Below, piece after piece: positions 17,281-26,210 of a DNA stretch of 37,994 bases. The stretch comes from an uncultured bacterium (GTDB taxonomy: Bacteria; Verrucomicrobiota; Lentisphaeria; Victivallales; UBA1829), in the NCBI GenBank assembly GCA_949297765.1, contig CASFTV010000032.1:1-37994 (forward strand), in the 5' to 3' direction. A program made the position numbers and the translations under genes. Below the pieces are notes generated by a model. That model was not told the origin of the DNA. It ran no database searches and saw only the letters and a program-made list of their open reading frames with translations. Each line of letters opens with the position of its first letter. Position 1 is the first letter of the stretch.

Positions 17281-18531
17281 TTATTTCGCGGGCGGTTCGA
17301 TTCTGTCAAATCCGGTGTAGGGCCGGAGAACTTCGGGAATGACGACGGAGCCGTCTTCCTGCTGATAGTTTTCCAGAATGCAGATTGCGACTCGGTCCGT
17401 CGCGGCCGTCGCACTGATCGTGTGGACGTATCCTTTGGAGCCGTCCTTCCCCTTGTAGCGGATGTTCAGGCGGCGGGACTGGAATTCCGTCAGATTGGTG
17501 TTCGAGGTGACTTCCCGGTAGCCGTTGAAGCTCGGATACCACGCTTCAATATCGTATTTCCGGTATCCCGGCGCGCCCATGTCGCCGACGCAGACGTCCA
17601 CCACATGATAGGGCAGACCGAGTTTCTGCAGCAGCATCTCTTCATTCTCCAGCGCGAACTTGTGCTGATTGACCGAGTCTTCCGGCTTGCAGAAGATGAT
17701 CTGTTCAACCTTGTGGAACTGATGAACGCGGAAAATCCCGCGGCTGGCTTTTCCGTAGCTTCCCGCCTCGGTTCGGAAGCAGGGGGAGTAGGCGGTGTAG
17801 AAGATCGGCAGTTTTTCCGCTTCGAGTGTTTCATCCGCATGGAAGCCGACCAGCGTCTGTTCAGAGGTCCCGATCAGGGCAAGGTCTTCCCGTTCCAGCT
17901 TGTAGGTCTGATCCGCGAAGAAGGGCAGATAGCCCGTTCCGAACAGCGTCCGTTCCTTGGCGAGACAGGGGGTGATCATCGGCGTGAAGCCGCGCTTGAT
18001 CAGTTCCGCTTTGACCCAGGTGTAGAGTGCGTCGCAGAGGAGCGCGCCTTTGCCTTTCCAGTAGTAGAAGCCGGACTGGGCGACTTTGGCTCCGCGTTTG
18101 ATGTCGAGGATGTCGAGTCCCTCCCCGAGTTCCACATGGTCGCGGACCTTGAAGGAGAACTCGCGGATGGTGCCGACCTTCCGGATCTCTTTGTTGTCGG
18201 CGTCGTCCTTGCCCATTGGGACTTCGGGATCGAGGATGTTCGGCAGCCAGGAGAGCGCCTCGTCGACTTTGACGCCGAGTTCGCGTTCCTTTTCCTCGAG
18301 TGCGGCCAGTTCATCCTTCATTGCCTTGACTTGTTCGCGGGCGGCGGGATTGCTCTGGCACTCTTTGCTCAGACGGTTGCGTTCGCTGCGGAGAAATTCC
18401 GCTTTCTGCGTGACTTCGCGCCGTTCTTTGTCGAGCGCGGCGATGGCGTCCACATCCACGTCGGCTCCGCGGATCTGACAGTTCTTTTTGACGAATTCCG
18501 GATTTTCCCGGATGTATTTGATGTCGATCAT
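17281..18531 (-). CDS. serS: Seryl-tRNA synthetase
   Basis: 416 aa. The N-terminal coiled-coil arm (about residues 28-105, LDKERREVTQKAEFLRSERNRLS...) binds the long variable arm of tRNA-Ser. The class II core has the motif 2 region (FRTEAGSYGKASRGIFRVHQFHKVEQ pattern) and motif 3 (TNLTEFQSRRLNIRYK...ISATAATDRVAICILENYQ). The normal motif 3 GTA(L/V)A(V/I)-R is here SATAATDRVAI, close to the usual. AAGGA lies ten bases before the ATG. It follows the RpiB-GlyA gene by 23 bp, so serine/glycine metabolism and serine charging share one transcript. Confidence 0.93.
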   Translation of the reverse strand: MIDIKYIRENPEFVKKNCQIRGADVDVDAIAALDKERREVTQKAEFLRSERNRLSKECQSNPAAREQVKAMKDELAALEEKERELGVKVDEALSWLPNILDPEVPMGKDDADNKEIRKVGTIREFSFKVRDHVELGEGLDILDIKRGAKVAQSGFYYWKGKGALLCDALYTWVKAELIKRGFTPMITPCLAKERTLFGTGYLPFFADQTYKLEREDLALIGTSEQTLVGFHADETLEAEKLPIFYTAYSPCFRTEAGSYGKASRGIFRVHQFHKVEQIIFCKPEDSVNQHKFALENEEMLLQKLGLPYHVVDVCVGDMGAPGYRKYDIEAWYPSFNGYREVTSNTNLTEFQSRRLNIRYKGKDGSKGYVHTISATAATDRVAICILENYQQEDGSVVIPEVLRPYTGFDRIEPPAK

Positions 18532-18554
18532 GATATCGGTATCCTTTTCTGGCT

Positions 18555-20276
18555 TCAGAATTGCGGGAGCGGGAAGGCTTTGGTGAATTCCCGGACCTCT
18601 TCGGCGATGGCGGCAAGCGCGGCATCGTCGCTGCGGTGTTCGACGGCACGGTTGATGAAATCGGCGATCTTGAGCATTTCCGCTTCCTTCATGCCGCGGG
18701 TCGTAACGGACGGCGTTCCGATCCGGATGCCGCTGGTGACCATCGGTTTTTCCGGATCGAACGGAATCATGTTCTTGTTGACGGTAATCAGGGCCTTGTC
18801 AAGCGCGGTGGCCACCTCTTTTCCGGTGGTCTGTTTCGGACGAAGATCGACCAGCATCAGATGGTTGTCCGTGCCGCCGGAGACGATCCGGAAGCCCTTG
18901 TCGGAGAGCGCCTTCGAGAGAACCGCCGCGTTTTTGACGATCTGCTCCTGATACGCTTTGAATTCCGGTTTCAGAGCCTCGCCGAAGCAGACGGCTTTCC
19001 CGGCGATCACATGCATCAGAGGTCCTCCCTGGATGCCGGGGAACACCTTCGAGTTGACGGCTTTGAGGTACTGTTCTTTGCAGAGGATGAGTCCGCCGCG
19101 CGGACCGCGCAGCGTCTTGTGCGTGGTGGTCGTGACGATGTCGCAGTACGGAACCGGGGAGGGATGGAGTCCCGCCGCGACCAGTCCGGCAATGTGGGCC
19201 ATGTCGACCATCAGTTTCGCTCCGACCAGATCCGCGATTTTCCGCAGTTCCGCAAAGTCGATGGTGCGCGGATAGGCGCTTGCTCCCGCGACGATCAGCT
19301 GCGGCCGGTGTTCCTCGGCAAGACGGCGGACCTCCTCATAATCAATGGTTTCCGTCTCCTTGTTGACACCGTAGGGAATCACATTGTAGAACTGGCCGCT
19401 GAAGTTCATCTTGTGGCCGTGGGTCAGATGTCCGCCGTGATCGAGGCTCATGGCGAGGATCGTGTCGCCTGGGTTGATGAGCGCAAAGTAGGCGGCCATG
19501 TTCGCCTGGGAGCCGGAGTGCGGCTGGACGTTCGCGGCTTCCGCTCCGAAAAGACGGCATGCGCGTTCGATGGCGATCTTCTCCACTTCGTCCACAAATT
19601 CGCAGCCGTTGTAGTAGCGTTTCGCCGGGTAGCCTTCAGCATATTTGTTGGTCAGGACGGAGCCCTGAGCCGCACGGACCGCGCAGCTGGTGAAGTTCTC
19701 CGAGGCGATCAGTTCGATGCCTTCAAACTGGCGGTTCGCCTCCTTGTCGATCCAGCGGGCGATTTCCGGATCGGTTCCGCGGATTGCGGCGATATCGTCG
19801 TAGCTGTCTTTTTCGAGCTGGTTGAGGCGTCTGGCATGGCGTCCGCCGACGCAGGTGAATTCCGTGCCGAGCCAGGTTGTGACGATCTCCCCGATATCCT
19901 CGCGGGTGAGATAGTCGGCCGGGATCACCAGAACGTTGGAGCAGTTGTGGTCGCGGCTGGCCTTCGCGAGCTTGGCGCTGTACGCCACCGCCGCCCGGAC
20001 TCCGTGGAAGCGGTTCGCCACCACGGCCATGCCGATGCCGGACCGGCAGATCAGGATGCCTTTTTCAATTTCCCCTTTGGAAACCGCGCGCGCAAGAGCG
20101 GCTCCGAACGTGTTGTAGTCATCTTCCGGGTCGAAGACGGACGGTCCGTAGTCAACAACCTCAAGACCTTTTCCGGAAAGCTCCGCCGTGATCTCCTTCT
20201 TGAGTTCGAATCCGCCGTGGTCCGCGGCGATGGCGATGCGCATGTCGTTCTTGTTCCAGTCAGAAACCGATTTCAT
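18555..20276 (-). CDS. Fused ribose-5-phosphate isomerase B and serine hydroxymethyltransferase
   Basis: One uninterrupted 573-aa frame. Residues 12-155 are a complete RpiB/LacAB domain: IAADHGG with Asp19-His20, the catalytic Cys77 in LICRSGIGM (usual form CGTGxGM), and His110 in RDHNCSN. Residues 156-573 are a full-length Gly[32 protein letters not shown] and the PLP lysine Lys387 in [14 protein letters not shown]. RpiB interconverts ribose- and ribulose-5-phosphate; GlyA makes glycine and 5,10-methylene-THF from serine. Both feed purine synthesis. The ATG at 20276 has AAAGGA nine bases before it. The linker is only a few residues long, and no stop or frameshift lies between domains. The RpiB domain might serve as a regulator rather than an enzyme, but its catalytic residues are kept. 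Confidence 0.92.
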   Translation of the reverse strand: MKSVSDWNKNDMRIAIAADHGGFELKKEITAELSGKGLEVVDYGPSVFDPEDDYNTFGAALARAVSKGEIEKGILICRSGIGMAVVANRFHGVRAAVAYSAKLAKASRDHNCSNVLVIPADYLTREDIGEIVTTWLGTEFTCVGGRHARRLNQLEKDSYDDIAAIRGTDPEIARWIDKEANRQFEGIELIASENFTSCAVRAAQGSVLTNKYAEGYPAKRYYNGCEFVDEVEKIAIERACRLFGAEAANVQPHSGSQANMAAYFALINPGDTILAMSLDHGGHLTHGHKMNFSGQFYNVIPYGVNKETETIDYEEVRRLAEEHRPQLIVAGASAYPRTIDFAELRKIADLVGAKLMVDMAHIAGLVAAGLHPSPVPYCDIVTTTTHKTLRGPRGGLILCKEQYLKAVNSKVFPGIQGGPLMHVIAGKAVCFGEALKPEFKAYQEQIVKNAAVLSKALSDKGFRIVSGGTDNHLMLVDLRPKQTTGKEVATALDKALITVNKNMIPFDPEKPMVTSGIRIGTPSVTTRGMKEAEMLKIADFINRAVEHRSDDAALAAIAEEVREFTKAFPLPQF

Positions 20277-20300
20277 TCGTAAACATCCTTTCGTGGTGAT

Positions 20301-20780
20301 TTATGATGATTGCTGTTTGCTGTTTGACTTTGACAAATCCAGAAAGAGGTTTTCCAGCGCCCCTTTCATCTCTCCGAAGCATGTCCGGTAGACTTCCGCA
20401 TTCCCTCCGAACGGATCGGCGACATCCCGCGGAACCGACGGATCGGAATGAAATTCGTTGAGAAGAAAGAGTTTTTTCCCGGCGTCCGGATACTGTGCCA
20501 GAATCGCCCGCCGATGGGATTCCGTCATGGCAACGATCCGGTCCGCCTCTGCGACAAGCCGTGCGGAAAGCGCTGCCGCCCGGTGTCCCGAGAGATCGAC
20601 TCCGAACGTTTTCATGACCTCTTCGGCATTGGGGGAGGCGGGCGCGCCGGCGCAGGCGGAAATCCCGGCGGACTGACAGTGAAGATCCGTCGTTTTCGCA
20701 TCCCGGACGAGTTTCCGGAAGAACCCTTCGCACATGGGACTCCGGCAGGTGTTCCCCGTGCAGACAAACAGGATGTTCAT
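20301..20780 (-). CDS. Low-molecular-weight phosphatase, YwlE-type arginine phosphatase
   Basis: 159 aa. The P-loop VCTGNTCRSPM gives nucleophile Cys7 and Arg13, and the general acid is in DPFGG. Position 11 is Thr, as in Bacillus YwlE, where it selects phospho-arginine; classical tyrosine phosphatases have Ile or Leu there. It therefore probably dephosphorylates arginine-phosphorylated proteins made by an McsB-type kinase, which would have to be encoded elsewhere. It is the first gene of a minus-strand operon with rpiB-glyA (24 bp gap) and serS. The tail from about 150 (KSNSKQQSS) is polar and extra. Confidence 0.8.
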   Translation of the reverse strand: MNILFVCTGNTCRSPMCEGFFRKLVRDAKTTDLHCQSAGISACAGAPASPNAEEVMKTFGVDLSGHRAAALSARLVAEADRIVAMTESHRRAILAQYPDAGKKLFLLNEFHSDPSVPRDVADPFGGNAEVYRTCFGEMKGALENLFLDLSKSNSKQQSS

Positions 20781-20819
20781 GCAGGTCCGCTCTCCATTGA
20801 AAAATTTGATGACGGCGTT

Positions 20820-20848
20820 ACTATACCACGTTTTCGGGAAATTTCATC
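20820..20848 (-). promoter_or_regulatory. Promoter of the phosphatase/rpiB-glyA/serS operon
   Basis: Minus strand: -35-like GATGAA (20848-20843), 17-nt spacer, TATAGT (20825-20820) preceded by GTGG, an extended -10. The -35 is poor, but the extended -10 is close to the form seen elsewhere in this window. Start point near 20813, about 33 nt before the ATG. Confidence 0.5.
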
Positions 20849-21001
20849 CCCTCTTTCAAAGATTTTGCGGAAAAATGGGACTTGTTCCGGTCCTGTCCGG
20901 GAGAAGAGCGGAGAGATTTTTTTTTGGATTCCTCCTTGCAATATTCCGGATCTCCGTGTACCTGTATGGAGGGGAGGGAAAGGGGAATACGGAAAAAGGT
21001 T

Positions 21002-21556
21002 ATGAGCACCTATCGCTGTCCGAACTGCAAAAGAGTTTTCGAGCATGAGGAAATGGAGGCGATCTTCTGCCCGCACTGTCCCACGACTCTCTGCGAGTGC
21101 GTCCTGAAACGGGACGATGAAGGGAAAAAACGGGATGCCCGCCTGCGGAAAATCTTTGAATGGACGAAAACACTGTTTGTGTGCGCGGTGCTGGCATGGA
21201 TCTTCTGCCGTCTGATTCTGCCTCTCTGGATGGGGCCGTGTCCTGCGGCTGCCGGTCTTCTTTTTCTAGGGCCGCTCTGGTGCTGTGTCAGTGCTCCGTT
21301 GTTCCGGTTGTTCGCGGGGGAGGAGTTTTCCGTGCGGACCGGCATCCTCGGAACGGCCGTCTGGTTTTTCACATTCGTCTTCGTTTTGATCCTCGCATTC
21401 GACGCCCGCTCCGGATCGGTTTCTCCCCGGAATTTGATGGATTGGAAGACGGTTTTCGCTTTTGTCCCCGGCGGTTATATCGCCTATCGGGCGGCTTCGG
21501 TCGACCACTGGTTCCAGTCCCTGCTTTCCGCGCGCAGGGCATTCAAGGGGGAGTAG
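21002..21556 (+). CDS. Zinc-ribbon, four-helix membrane protein of unknown function
   Basis: 184 aa from ATG 21002; AAAAAGG lies just two bases upstream, so spacing is tight. Residues 5-30 carry CPNC...CPHC, a zinc ribbon facing the cytoplasm. About four hydrophobic segments follow (roughly 60-80, 85-105, 115-140, 150-165). The arrangement of an N-terminal zinc ribbon with membrane helices is common in small bacterial membrane proteins of unknown role. The in-frame ATG at 20966 would add 12 charged residues before the ribbon and has a purine-rich but poorly spaced site. The gene stands alone between two minus-strand operons. Confidence 0.6.
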   Translation: MSTYRCPNCKRVFEHEEMEAIFCPHCPTTLCECVLKRDDEGKKRDARLRKIFEWTKTLFVCAVLAWIFCRLILPLWMGPCPAAAGLLFLGPLWCCVSAPLFRLFAGEEFSVRTGILGTAVWFFTFVFVLILAFDARSGSVSPRNLMDWKTVFAFVPGGYIAYRAASVDHWFQSLLSARRAFKGE

Positions 21557-21607
21557 GCTTCCGGAGCATTTTGCGCTCCGCGCGGCCGGAATCCTTCCCG
21601 CTCCGGC

Positions 21608-21637
21608 CTGTTCCCGTCTTCGGACAGACGGGAACAG
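21608..21637. terminator. Strong symmetric hairpin between convergent genes
   Basis: Perfect 12-bp stem CTGTTCCCGTCT (21608-21619) and AGACGGGAACAG (21626-21637) with loop TCGGAC. It lies between the stops of the zinc-ribbon gene and the second pseudopilin and can work in both directions. No clear T-run follows. Confidence 0.55.
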
Positions 21638-21649
21638 ACGGACGGCGGG

Positions 21650-22324
21650 TCAGTGGTTGTGTTCGTGCGGTTCCTGGTAGGCGGAACACCATTCTTTCAC
21701 AAAATGCTGGTTCCGGTCCTCGGAGCCGTCGCCGATGGTGTCGGCAAAGCGCTGGGACGATGCATGGCCGTCGAGGAAGAGATAGTTGGCACTTCCGCGG
21801 TGCCGTTCCGTATTCAGGACCGTCCGGACGGATGCCGGTGCGGAGAAGCCCGGATAGCATTGGTGGGCAATGGCGGCGTCATTTTCCTCGCCCCGTTCGG
21901 AGAGGATGATCCGGGCGGAGGCGTTCCGGACCGTGGAACGTTTCTGTCCGACCGTGTACATCGCATTGAACATGTAGCTCTGCGCCGCCTCGCTGAAATA
22001 CCGGTCTTCCGGACACCGCAGATACGGCGGACGGTAGCGGTAGAGTTCAAACAGCGGTGCAAACCACTGCGGATCGCCGGGAAGTTCCTCGATGTGGGCA
22101 AAGTTCCCGTCTTCCAGACGGTGCGTGACGGGAAACATCTCCTGATGGTCGTCGGCGTAGGCGTTCAGCGCGAGAAAGGTTTGACGGCAGTTGTTCAGGC
22201 AGTTCGTCGAATGGGCCTTCCTCTGCGCCGCATTCAGCGCCGGAAGAAGAAGCCCTGCAAGGATCGCCACGACGGCAATCACCACAAGGAGTTCTATGAG
22301 GGTAAAATGCAAAAAGCGGTTCAT
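21650..22324 (-). CDS. Second H-X9-DG pseudopilin, with His-rich C-terminus
   Basis: 224 aa from ATG 22324, with AGGA eight bases upstream. A very short leader MNRFLHF precedes TLIELLVVIAVVAILAGLLLPAL, a type IV prepilin N-terminus with Glu at +5 of FTLIE. HRGSANYLFLDG fits H-X9-DG exactly. The protein ends EPHEHNH, a histidine-rich tail not present in the pseudopilin at 400. It is the last gene of the minus-strand group with the His/Cys-rich small exported protein 72 bp upstream, so a metal-related role for the pair is possible but not shown. Confidence 0.85.
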   Translation of the reverse strand: MNRFLHFTLIELLVVIAVVAILAGLLLPALNAAQRKAHSTNCLNNCRQTFLALNAYADDHQEMFPVTHRLEDGNFAHIEELPGDPQWFAPLFELYRYRPPYLRCPEDRYFSEAAQSYMFNAMYTVGQKRSTVRNASARIILSERGEENDAAIAHQCYPGFSAPASVRTVLNTERHRGSANYLFLDGHASSQRFADTIGDGSEDRNQHFVKEWCSAYQEPHEHNH

Positions 22325-22396
22325 TTTGAATTCCTGCAAAATCTCGGGTTGAAAATGGCTCCGCATGAATCCATGCGGATGAAAAAAGGTGGAAGA

Positions 22397-22729
22397 TCAG
22401 GCAGAATGCGGCGGTCCGCGCACAGGTGGAAGTTGGACGGAGAATGGAGGCGGCGGATATTCCGGACGGGCGGAATGGAGAACCTTCCCCGCGGATGTGC
22501 CGGCCGGAGCGGAGTCATTCCATTCCAGACCGTTCAGCATTCCCGAACAGAGCGGACAGAAGGATTCGTCCGCCGGATTGTGAAGTTTTGTCATCGGGAC
22601 GCTGAGAATGGTTCCTTCGTCGCTGTAACAGGAATCGTGATGGTGGATGCAGGGATGCAGAACCCCGTTCAGCGAAAGAGCCAGGGCGCAGATCAGAAGG
22701 AAGATCAGGGAAAACGGACTTTTTTTCAT
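22397..22729 (-). CDS. Small exported His/Cys-rich protein, DUF2946-like
   Basis: 110 aa. Residues 1-22 are a signal peptide (MKKSPFSLIFLLICALALSL). The mature part has HPCIHHHDSC and later CPLC, a layout of an N-terminal His cluster and a CPxC-type pair reminiscent of DUF2946/copper-associated small proteins. From about residue 75 the sequence is proline-rich (PEYPPPPFSVQLPP). It overlaps the rsmE stop by 4 bp, which makes expression coupled. The metal-binding function is inferred from residues only. Confidence 0.6.
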   Translation of the reverse strand: MKKSPFSLIFLLICALALSLNGVLHPCIHHHDSCYSDEGTILSVPMTKLHNPADESFCPLCSGMLNGLEWNDSAPAGTSAGKVLHSARPEYPPPPFSVQLPPVRGPPHSA

Positions 22730-23448
22730 CGTCTTCTCCCCGTGAGAAATCCGGTGATGAAAGCGGCGGCGAACTCCACTCTCAGAATATGATTCCCGAA
22801 GGATACGGGTGTGAAGCCTCTGTCGGAGAACGCCCGGACTTCCGATTCCACATATCCTCCCTCCGGACCGACGGCAAGGACCAGATGTCCTTTCCCCGGA
22901 TGAATTTCTCCTGCGGAGCGTCCCGGATGGGCGATGATTTTTTCGCTCTCTTCCGGGAACAGTTCTCCGGAGCTTTCCAGAAACTCTTTCAGATAGCGGA
23001 AAAAACGGAGGTTCGGCGGACGGGTGTCGAATCCCTGTTCCAGCCCTTCCACGATTTCCTTCCGGATGTTTTCCGGAGAGAGTGCGGCGCTGTTCCAGTA
23101 GCTTTTCTCCACCCGGGCCGAATGGGTGAAAATGAGATCTTTGACTCCCGCGGAAACCGCGAAATGGAGAACCTTCTTGAAACTTTGCGGCCGCGGCAGG
23201 GAAACCACCAGAGAGACCGGAAGTTTTTCCGGCGGAGGAGTGGTAAATTCCTCCGCTTGCAGAACGGCCCGTCCTTTTTCGATTTCCAGAAGCACGGCGC
23301 TTCCGGTTTTCCCGTTCAGGAATCCCGCTTTGACGGTCTCTCCGATTCCGGTCCGGAGAACGGTGCGGATGTGTTCCGCGCGTTCTCCGGTCACGGTGAA
23401 GCGGCGTTCCGGGGAGAGATCCTCAGGCTGGAGCAGAAGCAGATTCAC
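22726..23448 (-). CDS. rsmE: 16S rRNA (uracil-1498-N3)-methyltransferase
   Basis: 240 aa starting with GTG at 23448, with GGAGAA upstream inside the end of the preceding gene. It has an N-terminal PUA-like domain (RAEHIRTVLRTGIGE) and a C-terminal SPOUT domain whose knot region holds LAVGPEGGYVESEV and SFGNHILRVEFAA. Both are hallmarks of RsmE, which methylates U1498 near the ribosomal decoding site using SAM. It starts 3 bp after the acyl-CoA synthetase gene. Confidence 0.9.
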   Translation of the reverse strand: MNLLLLQPEDLSPERRFTVTGERAEHIRTVLRTGIGETVKAGFLNGKTGSAVLLEIEKGRAVLQAEEFTTPPPEKLPVSLVVSLPRPQSFKKVLHFAVSAGVKDLIFTHSARVEKSYWNSAALSPENIRKEIVEGLEQGFDTRPPNLRFFRYLKEFLESSGELFPEESEKIIAHPGRSAGEIHPGKGHLVLAVGPEGGYVESEVRAFSDRGFTPVSFGNHILRVEFAAAFITGFLTGRRR

Positions 23449-23451
23449 AAA

Positions 23452-25116
23452 TTACCACATTTCTCCGGTTTCCGCGTGTTTGCGGAGAATGTCGCGCTTG
23501 ACTTTTCCGGAGAGGGTCTTCGGAAGCGTTTTGACAAACTCAATTTCACGCGGATACTTGTACGGCGCACTATGCTGCTTGGCATGCTGCTGGAGTTCGC
23601 GGACCAGCGATTCCGTCGGTTCGTATCCGGGATTGAGAATCACATACGCCTTGACCTTGGCTCCGCGGATCGGGTCCGGTGCGCCGACCACCGCCACTTC
23701 GCAGCAGGCCGGGTGGGACATGAGGACCTCTTCGACCTCCAGCGGTCCGATGCGGTAGCCGGAACTCTTGATGATGTCGTCGCTGCGGCCGACAAAGAAC
23801 AGATAGCCTTTTTCATTCATGTAGGCTTTGTCGCCGGTGTAGTAGAATCCGTTGATGAAGCTCTTCTGGTTCTCCTCTTCGTTGAAGAGGTACTTGTCCA
23901 TCAGGCCGACAGGGCGGTGTTCCGGATCGACCTTGACGGCGATTCTTCCGGGTTCTCCCTGCGGAACGGGTTTCCCGTTGTCGTCATGCAGTTCGATATA
24001 CCATCCCGGAGCGGGCTGGCCCATGGAGCCGGGCTGGGTCGGAATGTCGATGAAGTTGCCGACCATGCAGACCGTTTCCGTCTGTCCGTACGCCTCGCGG
24101 ATGGTCAGTCCGGTTCCTTCTTTCCAGAGCCGGATGGTGTCCACGTTGAGCGCCTCGCCCGCGCTGGTGCATTTCTTCAGCTCGGAGAGATCGAAGCGCT
24201 TGAGGTCGTTGATGACGATCATCCGGTAGACCGTCGGCGGCGCGCAGAACGAGGTGATCTGATATTTCTCCAGAACGGGCAGAATTTCATCCGGAATGAA
24301 TTTTCCGCGGATGTCGTAAATGAAGACGCAGCATCCGACGCTCCACTGCCCGAAGTAGTTGCCCCAGAGGTTCTTCGCCCATCCGGCGTCGCTCAGCGAA
24401 TAGTGGAGATCGTTCTTGTTGAGTCCGTGCCACATTTCCGCCGTGATGCGGTGACCGAGCGGATATGCGTGCGTGTGCTGCACCACCTTCTGCATCTTGC
24501 TTGTTCCGGATGTGAAGGCCAGAAGCAGCGGATCGGAGCTCTTTGTCCGCACCTGTGTCGGCGTTTTGACTCTTGTCCGGGAGAGCAGGGTGTTTTTGAT
24601 CTCCTTCGGATAACTGATCCAGTTTTTCCGTTCTCCATCGACGATCATGCGGAAGTTGAGCAGGGGGCAGTCGTCGAAGATTTCATCGAATTTATGTGCG
24701 TTTTCCTGATCGCTGATGACGACCTTGAACTTTCCGTAAAGGAGTCTCTGGCGCAGATCTTCCGGGGTCAGAAGGGCGGGCGAGGAACACTGGATTGCGC
24801 CGAGTTTCATCAGAGCCAGAGAGAAAATCCACCATTCCGGGATTCTCGGCAGCATGATGAACACGCGGTCTCCTTTGGAAACTCCGTGCTTGAACAGAAG
24901 GTTCGCCGCCTGATTGGAAAGCCGGCTGAAGTCAAAATATGTCAGCTTTCGTTCCCGTCCCTGCTGATTCACCCAGATCATCGCCAGGCGGTTGCGTTCT
25001 TTTTCCGCCCATTTGTCAACGACGTCATAAGCAAAGTTGTAATATTCCGGTACTTCGATTCCGTTTTTGCGAAGTTCTGCGACGGCAGCCAAATCTTCTT
25101 CAGGAAACTGGTTCAC
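23452..25116 (-). CDS. Acyl-CoA synthetase of the medium-chain (AcsM/MACS) type
   Basis: 554 aa starting with GTG at 25116, with AAGGA and GGGGAA just upstream. It is a full ANL-family adenylating enzyme: ATP loop FTSGTSKMQKVV, core motif EAYGQTE, the TGD at YYTGDKAYM, hinge VGRSDDIIKSSGYRIGPLEVE, and the catalytic C-terminal lysine in LPKTLSGKVKR. It activates a carboxylic acid to acyl-AMP, then acyl-CoA. The N-terminal region (YYNFAYDVVDKWAE, then DFSRLSNQAANLL) is like medium-chain or AMP-forming acyl-CoA synthetases rather than acetyl-CoA synthetase. The substrate may be a short, branched or aromatic acid; sequence alone does not decide. Confidence 0.88.
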   Translation of the reverse strand: MNQFPEEDLAAVAELRKNGIEVPEYYNFAYDVVDKWAEKERNRLAMIWVNQQGRERKLTYFDFSRLSNQAANLLFKHGVSKGDRVFIMLPRIPEWWIFSLALMKLGAIQCSSPALLTPEDLRQRLLYGKFKVVISDQENAHKFDEIFDDCPLLNFRMIVDGERKNWISYPKEIKNTLLSRTRVKTPTQVRTKSSDPLLLAFTSGTSKMQKVVQHTHAYPLGHRITAEMWHGLNKNDLHYSLSDAGWAKNLWGNYFGQWSVGCCVFIYDIRGKFIPDEILPVLEKYQITSFCAPPTVYRMIVINDLKRFDLSELKKCTSAGEALNVDTIRLWKEGTGLTIREAYGQTETVCMVGNFIDIPTQPGSMGQPAPGWYIELHDDNGKPVPQGEPGRIAVKVDPEHRPVGLMDKYLFNEEENQKSFINGFYYTGDKAYMNEKGYLFFVGRSDDIIKSSGYRIGPLEVEEVLMSHPACCEVAVVGAPDPIRGAKVKAYVILNPGYEPTESLVRELQQHAKQHSAPYKYPREIEFVKTLPKTLSGKVKRDILRKHAETGEMW

Positions 25117-25164
25117 TTCCCCATTCCTTTTCTGTTGTTGTCCATGACAAAATTTTATTGGTTT

Positions 25165-25192
25165 AATTTACCCTGAAAAAGGCGGATTGCAA
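25165..25192 (-). promoter_or_regulatory. Candidate promoter of the acyl-CoA synthetase operon
   Basis: Minus strand: TTGCAA (25192-25187), 16-nt spacer, TAAATT (25170-25165). Start near 25158, about 42 nt before the GTG. No extended -10 is present, unlike several others here. Confidence 0.4.
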
Positions 25193-25235
25193 TCGGAGGG
25201 ACGTAAAAAAATGCAAGATTTTCCTGTTTCTGTTC

Positions 25236-26210
25236 TCAATTTCCGGGGAAATGACAGGCGCAGAAATGAGCGGCGGAAGAGTCTTTCCGCTGGAGTTCCG
25301 GTTCCTGTTCTTCGCAGACTTTTTTCCGGAATGGACAGCGCGGATGGAACCGGCAGCCCCGCGGCGGACGCAGAGGGGAGGGAACGTCGCCCGAGAGAAG
25401 AATCCGTTTCCCTTTTCCCGGATTCGGATCGACGCTCGGGACCGCGGAGAGCAGGGCGCGGGTGTAGGGGTGCTGCGGATTCCGGCACAGCTCTTCCGCT
25501 TCCGCCGATTCCACCACTTTCCCGAGATACATGACCATGATCCGCGTGCTGATGTGTTCGACCACCGCCAGATCGTGCGCAATGAACAGCATTGCAAAAC
25601 GGTTTTTCGCCTGAAGATCCTGAAGCAGATTCACAATCTGCGCCTGAACGCTCACATCGAGAGCGGAGACCGGTTCGTCTGCCACAATGAAATCGGGATT
25701 CACCGCCAGGGCGCGCGCGATGCCGATTCTCTGGCGCTGTCCGCCGCTGAACTGATGCGGATGGCGTCCTGCCAGTTCCGGATCCAGACCGACCAGCTCC
25801 ATGAGGCGCCCCACCTTTTCCGCCCGTTCGGCGGCATTCAGATCCGTATGAAGACGGAGCGGCTCCTCCAGGGCGGAGAAAATCGTCATGCGGGGATTCA
25901 GCGATCCGTAGGGATCCTGAAAGATCATCTGGAATTTCCCGCGTGTCCGGCGCAGTCTCTCTCCGCGGAGCGCGCAGAGATCAATTCCGTCGAGACGGAC
26001 ACTTCCGGATGTCGGGTCCTCCAGGCGGACCAGTGCCCGTCCGAGAGTGCTTTTCCCGCAGCCGGATTCTCCGACCAGCCCCAGCGTTTCTCCCCGTTCC
26101 AGCGTGAAGGAGACTCCGTCCACCGCCCGGACCGCGCGCGGCTTCCCGAACAGATGTTCCGGCGGGAGCGGATAGTATTTCCGCAGATCCTTTACTTCGA
26201 GCAGCGGCAT
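25236..26210 (-). CDS. OppF/DppF-type oligopeptide ABC transporter ATPase
   Basis: 324 aa with Walker [11 protein letters not shown]-loop [14 protein letters not shown], signature SGGQRQR, Walker B region [12 protein letters not shown] and switch His in IAHDL. The C-terminal part has [12 protein letters not shown] and further cysteines, the C-terminal oligopeptide-transporter extension that often holds an Fe-S cluster. In Opp/Dpp systems it energises peptide or nickel import at the inner membrane with OppD. No permease, OppD or binding protein gene lies in the window; its partners must be elsewhere. Its start overlaps the HD-domain gene by 19 bp, in the RNase Y operon. Confidence 0.85.
   Translation of the reverse strand: MPLLEVKDLRKYYPLPPEHLFGKPRAVRAVDGVSFTLERGETLGLVGESGCGKSTLGRALVRLEDPTSGSVRLDGIDLCALRGERLRRTRGKFQMIFQDPYGSLNPRMTIFSALEEPLRLHTDLNAAERAEKVGRLMELVGLDPELAGRHPHQFSGGQRQRIGIARALAVNPDFIVADEPVSALDVSVQAQIVNLLQDLQAKNRFAMLFIAHDLAVVEHISTRIMVMYLGKVVESAEAEELCRNPQHPYTRALLSAVPSVDPNPGKGKRILLSGDVPSPLRPPRGCRFHPRCPFRKKVCEEQEPELQRKDSSAAHFCACHFPGN

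Noticed and set aside
17422-20282. Plus-strand frames of 509 and 573 codons opposite serS and rpiB-glyA
   Set aside because: Exact shadows of conserved enzymes; composition is not protein-like.
22789-25176. 795-codon plus-strand frame opposite rsmE and the acyl-CoA synthetase
   Set aside because: Antisense shadow; spans two unrelated real genes.
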